From NCBI GenBank assembly GCA_900291925.1, contig UWYS01000004.1:434001-498000 (forward strand): 64,000 nucleotides of DNA, in the 5' to 3' direction. A model generated the notes under the pieces. The model saw only the letters and a list, made by a program, of their open reading frames with translations, searched no databases and was not told the DNA's origin. A program made the position numbers and the translations under genes. Below are positions 56,572 to 64,000 of this stretch, piece by piece. Within the stretch, counting starts at the first letter, position 1, and every line of letters begins with the position of its first letter. Source of the DNA: Thecaphora thlaspeos (Eukaryota > Basidiomycota > Ustilaginomycetes > Urocystidales > Glomosporiaceae).

Positions 56572-57848
56572 TCACTTGGATCCCCAGACGGCCTCCGCGA
56601 CGTCGGCGCAGAGGCTCAGCTTCTTGAACTGGACATCATGGGTAATTTCGTTGCCGTGGACCGTGGAGCTGAAGCCGCATTGCGGGCTGATAGCGAGCTG
56701 CTTGACGCCAAGGGGAACGTAGGAGGCGGCGTCGTTGATCTTCTGGATGAGTGTTTGCTTATCCTCGAGCTCTGCGAGCTTGGAGCTGACCAGGCCGAGG
56801 ACGACCGTCTTTGTCTCGGGGAGGTGGCGGAGGGCAGTGAAGTCCTTGCCGGAACGTTCGTTTTCCCACTCGAGGAAGAAGGCGTCGACGTTGAGCTGCT
56901 TGAACATGACATCTGCGATGGGGTTGTAACCCTCTGCCGAGCCCTGGGCGAAGAACTGGGAGCGGAAGTTACCCTTGCACAGGTGGATGGCGGCGCATAT
57001 GTCGGCCGGCTTGGAGGCGAGCGAGGCGTTGATCAGACGGGCGTAGTCGTGCGGCAGCTTTTCAAGGTCCTCGCCGCGCTCCTGGGCACCCTTGCGCATC
57101 GTCTCGTCGGTGAGGTAGGCGAGGTTGGTGTCGTCGAGCTGGACGTAGCGGCAGCCGGCGGCGTAAAGGGCGTCAATCTCCTGACGGTAGGCAGCGGCGA
57201 GGTCGGCGAAGAACTCCTCGAGGTCTAGGTAGACCTCTTGGCTGATCGCCTTGCATCCGCCGCGGAAGTGGCACATGGTGGGCGAAGGGATGGTGATCTT
57301 GATCTGATGGTGCTTGTCGGCAGGGACGAGCGACTTGAGGTACTCGAAATTCTCGACCTCGATGTTCTTGGGGTGTCACAGCTTGCCCGTCACCGAGAGG
57401 GTGGGCGGCACGCGGCCCTCCTTCTGCTCGAGGGTATTTTTGGTGATGGTGACGCCCTCGAGGTGCTTGAGGAAGTCGAGGTGGAAGTATTCTCGGCGGA
57501 ACTCGCCGTCGGTGATGTCGCGGATACCGTGCTTGAGCAGCTCGTCGACGTGCTTCTTGATCTCAGCATCCTCGACCTTGCGCAGCTCGGCGGCCGACGT
57601 CTCGCCCTTGGCAAACGAGACTCGCGCACCGTGCACCGCCTTGGGTCGAAGGAAGCTGTGCGCCGGTAGCGAGGGTAGGTGAGCGCAGAGGAGCAAGGGC
57701 GGTGTCAATTTCGAAGCGCAGTCATGGTCACAAAGGCAGTCGAGCGGACCAGCGCCGCCTAGTCGACTCACCTTCCGACGTGACCGTGCCTAAAGGGCGG
57801 GTCGCACGCAAGCTTCTGAGGAGCGGTACCGGTGGGGAGGGCCGACAT
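56572..57848 (-). pseudogene. MetE-like (cobalamin-independent methionine synthase family) gene with an in-frame TGA
   Basis: This gene belongs to the family of roughly 370-390-residue proteins that resemble the catalytic C-terminal half of MetE; related enzymes transfer a methyl group to a thiol such as homocysteine. The precise substrate is unknown. Two exons: 57772-57848 and 56572-57655, with a consistent phase. The second exon is intact except for TGA at 57376-57378, between VTGKL and HPKNIEVENFEYLKSL. Both sides align with the family: DITDGEFRREYFHLDFL before, and KITIPSPTMCHFRGG and YVQLDDTNLAYL after. HLCKGNFRS and SPQCGFSS supply the zinc His and Cys residues. All metal ligands lie after the stop, so a terminated product of about 165 residues would be inactive. 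A CGA-to-TGA change, readthrough or a base-call error are the options. It is recorded as a pseudogene only provisionally. Confidence 0.7.
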
Positions 57849-58676
57849 GGTTGTCTTGTGTGTTTGAAGTGAGGGAAGGGGGGGGGGGAAGGGCTGAGGG
57901 AGGAGGGGGAATTGGACAAAGGATGGGCTTATTGGGATGGTGTGCGGGAAGAGAGGAGGAGTGCAGAGAGCATACAGGCCAGGGGCGGGATGAGGAAGCA
58001 TACAGGCAGGGCGGTTTGCGGGGTCATCCGTGACAAGACGTCGGACCGTCGGCTGATGCTGGGCCGCTGGTGGGGCCGTGTGCTTCTTGACTCGACAGAC
58101 TGGCCGCACGACATCCAACAAGGTAGACTGCTACCTGTACTCCGCTGTTCAGGGCGTCTCGCCACCTCGCTTCTCGTGGCGGAGGTGTGGAGGCGCGGGC
58201 CGGCTCTTTTGTCGGCCCGTAGCACGCGGCAATCACGGCAGGCCGTATCCGCCACGAGGGCCTCACCGCGCAACTACCCGGAGCCGGACGCGTTTACCCG
58301 CACGAGACGCGCAGAGACCTCCGACGGATAGGGTCTGGCTCGGAGCCGGCAGAGGGGTCACAGACAAGGATTGCTGAGCGCGGATTACTGAGATTGCCGC
58401 CGAGTGGGCGGGGCGGCGCAGGGTCCGGGAGCGATGCCGCCGCTCCTGCCATGATGTCAGGTCACTTTACCGCACAGCGGTCGGCCTCGGCGAGATTGCC
58501 TCTCGTCAAGGCGCGGCGATGTCTTCTTTGCTCTTCGACGGCTTAGCACACAAACAAAAACCCCCCTGCCTCAACTTCCTCTCTTCCCATCACTCCATTA
58601 CAGTAACACCCCACCTTTCCCCTCCCTTGTTCCCCCACCTCCTGCCATCCAGCCATCCCTGATGCAACATCACACC
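57849..58676. promoter_or_regulatory. divergent promoter region of the MetE-like gene and the dehydrogenase gene
   Basis: An 828-base gap lies between two genes transcribed away from each other. A G-rich run (nine G) lies at about 57880-57890. The 130 bases ahead of the dehydrogenase are C/T-rich leader. No gene was found in it. Confidence 0.45.
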
Positions 58677-59996
58677 ATGGCCCAGTCACTCGCAGCTGCC
58701 GACATCTTTGACCTCTCCGGCGCCGTCGCCCTCGTAACCGGAGGCGGAACCGGGCTGGGATTCATCGCCGCCGTTGCCCTCGCCACCAATGGCGCAAAAG
58801 TCTGTGAGTACCGCTTCCGGCTCGCTGCGCCGTCTCGCTCAGCGCTCAATGGTAGCTGACAGATCCGCATCACCATTTCCAAATGCCGCTGGCCTGTAGA
58901 CATTACCGGACGAAGGAAGGAGAAGCTCGACCAGGCCGTCCAGGCTCGCTCCAAGGGTCTCAAGGGCAGCATCGTCGCGTGAGTGCAGAGCAGCGGCATG
59001 AACATGGGGCTGGCCCTCTGCTGGACTTGCAAAACAGTGGATTCTGACATGCTTCGCTTGCCTTGCGACTCTGCGTCCGTTCAACAGCATTCAGGGCGAC
59101 GTAAGCTCCAAGGAGGATCTCCTGCGAGTCGCCTCCAAGGTCGAAAAGGCCGATGGTAAGCTCCACATCCTCGTCAAGTGAGTCTATCCGTCCAGTGCTC
59201 ACGGTCGAGATCAGCAGGCGGTAGTGTGAGGTACTGACGTTCTCCTCCGCCCTTCTCCTTACCACAGCAATGCCGGAGTTGAAGGTCCTGTCACCCATCT
59301 TGGCGACAAGTTTGCCGACCTCTCGGTCCAGGAGTACTCCAAGATGCACCTCGAGAGCGAGAGCGTCCAGGACTGGGACTCGGTCTTTCGCATCAACACG
59401 CACGCCGTCTTCTTCGCCACCATGGCTTTCCTCCCGCTCCTTTCGAAGGGCAACGACAGCCCCCCCTCTTCCGCCTCCGGCAAGGCTTTCGCCAGCTCCG
59501 TGATCAACATTACCAGCATTTCGGGTATCGTCAAGCTGAGCCAGAACGTGAGTTGGTCGTCCCTCGTCGTGTCACTAGGCCTCTTGATCGGCGATACAGG
59601 TGGAAACGACATCGAGACTGACGAGGCCCCACCGTTCATCACTGCCCTTATGTCTTCCCTCCAACGTAGCACTACGCCTACAACGCCTCAAAGGCAGCAG
59701 CCAACCACTTGACGCAGATGATGGCGCACGAGCTCCGCTTCCGTACCAACCTCAACCTGCGCTTCAACGCCATCGCACCTGGCCTCTTTGCCACCGAGAT
59801 GACGACAAAGGCGAGCGACGACTTGGGTCGCAGCGATCCCAACGGTCTCGACGCACACGCCAACCCAGCAGGCCGAGGCGGAGAGGAGACCGAGTTCGCC
59901 GGCCTCGTCCTCACCCTCGCCACCAATGCTTTCATCACCGGTCAGGTCATCGCTGTCGATGGTGGATTCGTCACGGCCGTCTCGGCCACTCGCTAG
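58677..59996 (+). CDS. short-chain dehydrogenase/reductase
   Basis: This is a classical SDR-family NAD(P)-dependent oxidoreductase of unknown substrate. Five exons in phase: 58677-58803, 58900-58978, 59088-59177, 59268-59547 and 59670-59996, giving 300 residues. Visible motifs are the Rossmann loop VTGGGTGLGF near the N-terminus and the cofactor-selecting TGRRKEKL after it. GDVSSKEDL comes next, then NNAG restored across intron 3, and the catalytic SISG serine. YAYNASKAAANHL supplies the Tyr and Lys, and NAIAPGLFATEM and ITGQVIAVDGGF close the fold. GRR after beta-strand 2 suggests NADP preference. Introns sit at almost every secondary-structure boundary. An ATG 15 bases upstream is in frame, but the ACCATGG at 58677 is the stronger start. 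Similar fungal proteins are often annotated as RhlG-like or 3-oxoacyl-ACP reductases; nothing here decides. Confidence 0.9.
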
Positions 59997-60204
59997 AGCT
60001 CAGGTCTAGAGATAAGAGGTGCACGAGTCGCGATAGGGCGGAGGAGGAAGCACAAAATAATGGGACACAGGGCCATATTCACGCTAGCAATCTGACGAAA
60101 AGGGCTGTAACGAAGCAGATATCCTATCCCTGATCTTGACAAGAGGAGAACAGATAGTAGTAAGAAGGAAGAGCCCGAAGAAGAGGAAGGAAGCGACAAA
60201 GGGT
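59997..60204. other. short convergent gap
   Basis: A gap of 208 bases separates the dehydrogenase gene from the EI24/UreD gene. It is A/G-rich near its right end (about 60140-60200), and only UTR is expected. Confidence 0.5.
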
Positions 60205-63099
60205 CTATGCGCCCAACGCATGTCGATACAGGTCGGACCCAACCACATCCTCAAGATCGACCAGCCGTTTCCTGAGCCATCCGCGCACCGCCTCGCTATC
60301 CCTGCCCGCTACGCGCACCACGACGCACCCGGGATCGCCACGCTGCGACGACGAACCTTTCCTCTGATCCGATGACGCTGGCTGTTCTGCAGCTTCCAGG
60401 AAGCTCAAGCTCCAGATCAGCGGCGTCAGGTGCGACGTGACGACGCGCTGTTGGATTGCCTCGAACTCATCGGCCAGTCGGAAGATGGTACGTCGTGCGT
60501 CTGGACCCGTCAGGATCAATGTGGCGTAGCAGCCGTAAGGTGCGTTGCGACGTGCCAGCTCGGTGACGTCCGCCTCCAGCCTCTCACCTCCGCCACCTGC
60601 TGACGGTTCGGGTACCTGCGCTAGTCGAACGTCCAGCTCCAGGTCCTGCTCGAGCAGCAGCACGTCCCGCGCGACCACCTTGCCCTCGATCCGCACCTCG
60701 TTCCTGCTCCGGTACGATTCAAACGACCACAACTCCGGTCGACGTGGACCGGCGGCGAAGCGAGAGGGCCCGCCTGCCGTCCCGCTGCTGCCGTACTGCC
60801 GCACCGCCGTCCGTCCCGGCGTGATCCAGTCGAGCAGGACCAGCGTCGATGTCTTGCGGTCGCGCACGTCGAATCGCTGCACCTGGTCGTACCGCGAGCT
60901 GGCAAAGCACGTCACCGGATCCGGGAGGAGGATCAGCGTTGATCGGAGCCGGACCAGGAATCGAAATGCTTGCTGTGTGACCATCGTCGCCGGCGTTGTC
61001 GTTCGAGCTTCTGCTTCGACGCTCGTGTATGCTCCCGCTTCTGTCCCTGCCGCTATCCCGCCTCCGCTAGTTAGCGTTCGCTTCTGCCGCATTTTGAAGA
61101 CCTTTGTGCTGCCCTGCGTCAAAAGCAGCATCGCGCAGCGCTCGCCGACGTCGATGTCCAGGTCGACCGAGTCGCCGCTAACCAGACCGCCGCCGTAGCC
61201 GACAATATAGAGCGCCGCCACCGCCTTTGCCATCGTAGAACCGTCGCCGTCGTCATCTTCGTGCTGCTCCTTGCCTACTGCGCCCCGTCGAGCGGCGTCG
61301 AGGTCGGCGCGGCGGCGGCGCTGCGCTGCCTCATGGACTTTTCGGGTAGCGATCCTGGAAGAGGCTCCGGGGCTGATCAATTTCAACGGAAACGTGAATG
61401 ACATGTGTGTAAACACGGCGGTCCGCTCTGCAGCTGCTGCTCGTGCGTCGCTCGGCGCATGCGATCGCAACACGGCCAAGCCCTCACCGGTGAACTGCTC
61501 CGTCCTGGCGGGCGCCGCCATGTTTGCCTCCTTGACGATCGAGCGCAGCGTCGGCTTCTCCTTGTACATGACCTTGCTGTCCGACCCACCGGCACGCAGC
61601 GCCTGCTGCCGCTTTTCGAGGTCGTGCGCCCACATGGCGGCGCCGATCCGGTTCGAGACCGAAAAGATGAGGCCGAGCAAGGGCACGCGCTCCATCAGCG
61701 CAGCGACAAAGCCGAACGAGCGGTAGTAGCCTTGCCTTTCGGTGACCCAGAGCTCGACCTGGGCCGGCGTCATCCTCTTGGCCTCGAAGAAGGACTGGTG
61801 TAGCAGCCGGCCAAACGACAGCGACCGCAGCGCCGCACCCAGGGCCATACCGAAAACTGCGCCGGCGCAGCAAGGGGCAGGACACGGTGGTCAGAGCAGG
61901 CCAGGTCAGCGTCGTGTTCCCGCCCGCGGCATCTCAGCTCGACCCTTCGAATCGCGCTTACATGGCACAAAGTCGACCGGCAGCAGAAAGACTGTTCGCG
62001 CAAGATCAAGTTCAAGGTTTTGAGGAGCAACGACCGGTCAGCCGTCTGGACTTCTCTTCTCGCGTCGTCGTCCGAACGACCGGCACTCTCCGCGCACCTT
62101 TGAGGATCACCATCCGGACGAACGGGCTCGCAAGCTTCATGTAGAAGACCTGCTTCTTGGCGTCCTTGATGGCCTTCGCAGTCGGCGGATTCTGGAACTC
62201 CTCGTAATACTCGGTCCACCAATCGGCCGTCTTGCCGCGCGATCGCACAGTGGCCAGGTAGGCTGTGTTCCGGCACTCCCGCAGACGCCTCCGTAGCCAA
62301 AACTCCATGATTGTGTGCACCTGGCCCATCACAAACATCAAGGTAGCGAACGCTTCACAATGTCGAAGCAACGGGTGGGGGAGGAGTTTAGCCGAAATCA
62401 CGGGTTGCGACTTTCCTCTCGACGAAGGCGGACTCACTGTATAGGCTCGGCACGGGGATTCGGAAGGGCAAGGGATCGTCGACACGATCCGCCGTGCTGA
62501 CGAATGTTTCATAGATGCTAAAGAGGGGCTCCGATCGATCCCGAGGATGACGCAGCAGCCGGAAGAGAGTAGCGTATCAGCGCTCCGTTCGGTTTCGTTT
62601 GGCGCCTTTCGCAGCGGAGCGACACGCTTGCGGACGCCGTCCTCACTCACGCCTTTGTGCCCGTCACCGAGGCAGAGGCCGACATGAAGTAGTAGACGAT
62701 AAGCCGCTGCAGAGGCCAGGTGAGTACGGCCTGTAGACGGGAGTCGATTGAGAAGTACCTTGGTCCTGGTCAGGCTGCTGATCGACAAGAGGGGTCCCGT
62801 TGCTGTCCTGCCGCCATCCACACTCACCCACAGCGCTCCTGCGATGCCGGCCTGCTTGGCTGCCTTGGAGCACTTGGCCCACATGGGCTTCCATAGCGAA
62901 GGATCGTGGGCGAGGCGATATGCACCGACTGTTCCGTTTCGCAGAAGATCGTAGGAGAGAAGAGGGAGGCAGGCCGGCTCAGAGACGGAAAGGGTTCGCC
63001 ACGGGCAGACCAGAGCAGAGCAGCTGTCCTGATCGATGATGATGAAAGGCACATACCAACGCAGTACAGGGGCGGGAAGGTCAGCGTCTCTTGCGGCAT
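60205..63099 (-). CDS. ureD: apparent fusion: EI24/CysZ-type membrane protein joined to urease accessory protein UreD
   Basis: Seven exons in consistent phase, 63057-63099, 62828-62928, 62651-62730, 62438-62517, 62098-62352, 61962-61991 and 60205-61856, encode 746 residues. The first roughly 290 residues match the fungal EI24 family: HDPSLWKPMWAKCSKAAKQA, then hydrophobic AVLTWPLQRLIVYYFMSASA. The exon 5/6/7 junction gives VFLLPVDFVPFFGMALGAAL, followed by FEAKRMTPAQVELWVTERQG and FSVSNRIGAAMWAHDLEKRQ. From about residue 309 the sequence is UreD, which helps load nickel into urease: SFTFPLKLISPGAS, then YGGGLVSGDSVDLDIDVGER, LLTQGSTKVFKMRQKR, LPDPVTCFASSRYDQVQRF and LDWITPGRTA. No stop separates the parts. 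An ATG at 61521 in good context (ACATGG) could start a stand-alone 438-residue UreD. Both domain calls are firm; a single product is inferred. Confidence 0.78.
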
Positions 63100-64000
63100 G
63101 GTGCAGGTAGTGTGTCGCCGGCCTTGTGACGGCGAATGGTTTGCGCTGAGCTGGATACGGCTCGTCGAAGATGAAGACACTCGAGTCTTATGGTGGTGGT
63201 GAGAGGCGAGGCGACGAGGTGAATGGCGGAATAAGCATCAGCCCGGCTGGCCTGTGCGGGGCATCGAGTCAGGCAGCTCCGCCTCAGTTCGGAGCCGGCT
63301 CGACACGCCACGCCACGCCGCGCTTAGCCCGCTCTCGAGGCACGAGGTAGCACATATACGCAGAGAGCAGCCGATTGGCCTCGCTCGACATCGAACAAGC
63401 TAAGCCTACCTCTCTCCGGCGCTGAGTGGCGTGGAGGTGGATCCATTTCGCTGCGGAGACCAGCGCATACACGTACGACAAGGCATGCGCGAGACTCTGC
63501 GACGATGATACCACTGGGCCATCGTGATGGACGCATACATTCGACCAACAGGCGGATTTCGGGTCCCGTCGACAAGCAACTTGTGGGCTCGAGCTGCGGC
63601 CGGCATCGACCAGCCTGATCGACGGACGAAAGTCGTCCCGGAAGAACAAACGAGATGCCAGGCAGGGCCGAAAGGGTGGCTCGGTAGGAGAGACAGGCCT
63701 AGGGTCTTGAAGCGGCTCGGCCAGGGTGGATGTACTATATGCTCTCAAGAAATGCGACGATATCTTGGTGCGTGGTGGCGTGCGCAGCTAAAAGGTGCTG
63801 GCTGCGCAGTGGTGCAAGATGATGGTGGCCAGAGACAGGCCAAGGGACGTAAGTTACAGCCGGGGGAAGAGGGGTTTCGCTGGCGCGATGACGTTGCCTA
63901 TCGATTTCGCCCATTTCGCACCTGCTTCCAGCTCTTTCTGAAAAAGGCGTCGGATTGCGCTTCTTCGCCGTTCGACGAGCGCGTACATAGCGAAAAGCGC
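63100..64000. other. right-end region without a recognised gene
   Basis: This contains the presumed promoter of the EI24/UreD gene and then unassigned sequence to the window edge. A minus-strand frame at 63284-63748 (154 codons) has no recognisable domain and an unremarkable Arg/Ser-rich composition, so it is not called. Another gene may begin beyond the edge. Confidence 0.45.

Noticed and set aside
57379..57405. A possible 27-base intron removing the TGA in the MetE-like gene
   Set aside because: It is far shorter than any other intron in the window, and it would delete the conserved VTGKL segment.
63284..63748. Minus-strand frame of 154 codons near the right edge
   Set aside because: No recognisable domain, several competing frames and no splice-consistent partner exons.

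Overview
This window is nuclear DNA from a GC-rich, intron-containing fungus. Genes carry short introns of about 50-170 bases with GT(G/A)AGT donors, there are no operons, intergenic gaps are compact, and every recognisable protein is a fungal family. The gene set (F-box/Sec10-like recyclin, Spo7, Zds-type protein, diaphanous-type formin, twin-CX9C Mix17, Wapl, BIR1, fungal homocitrate synthase) and the composition fit a basidiomycete, most likely of the smut lineage (Ustilaginomycotina). That placement is an inference without any search.

Layout from left to right: the 3' part of an unrecognised Ser/Pro-rich protein (1-1317, +); HRD1 ERAD ubiquitin ligase (1817-4639, -); an Rpp21/Rpr2/Snm1-type RNase P/MRP subunit (5288-6075, +); MIX17 (6563-7296, +); a 2.5 kb gene-free stretch ending in a pyrimidine-rich leader; a Zds1-type polarity/phosphatase regulator (9758-13698, +); homocitrate synthase (14758-16233, +); an apparent dolichyldiphosphatase/DRAP-deaminase fusion (16930-18782, +); EXO84 (18875-21662, -); DOP1 (22188-28385, +); a formin (28615-34480, -); a Hal4/Hal5-type kinase (35878-38421, -); ribose-5-phosphate isomerase (40079-41435, +); 2-isopropylmalate synthase (42022-43911, +); RCY1 (44249-47879, -); SPO7 (48243-49779, +); a Wapl-domain cohesin regulator (49931-53200, -); BIR1 (54144-56303, +); a MetE-like enzyme with an internal stop codon (56572-57848, -); a short-chain dehydrogenase (58677-59996, +); and an apparent EI24/UreD fusion (60205-63099, -).

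Several genes share themes. ZDS1, EXO84, DOP1, the formin, RCY1 and SPO7 serve polarised growth, secretion and endomembrane form. HRD1 and the dolichol phosphatase act at the ER. Wapl and BIR1 both act on sister chromatids and sit head to head. Homocitrate synthase and isopropylmalate synthase are related enzymes opening the lysine and leucine pathways. Nothing shows that these genes are co-regulated.

The main oddities are two continuous reading frames that join unrelated proteins (PAP2 phosphatase with a Rib2-type deaminase; EI24-type membrane protein with urease accessory protein UreD), and a MetE-like gene that is intact except for one in-frame TGA. I saw no rRNA, tRNA, CRISPR array or mobile element. 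Exon boundaries were worked out by hand from splice sites and reading phase; phases were checked for every multi-exon model.
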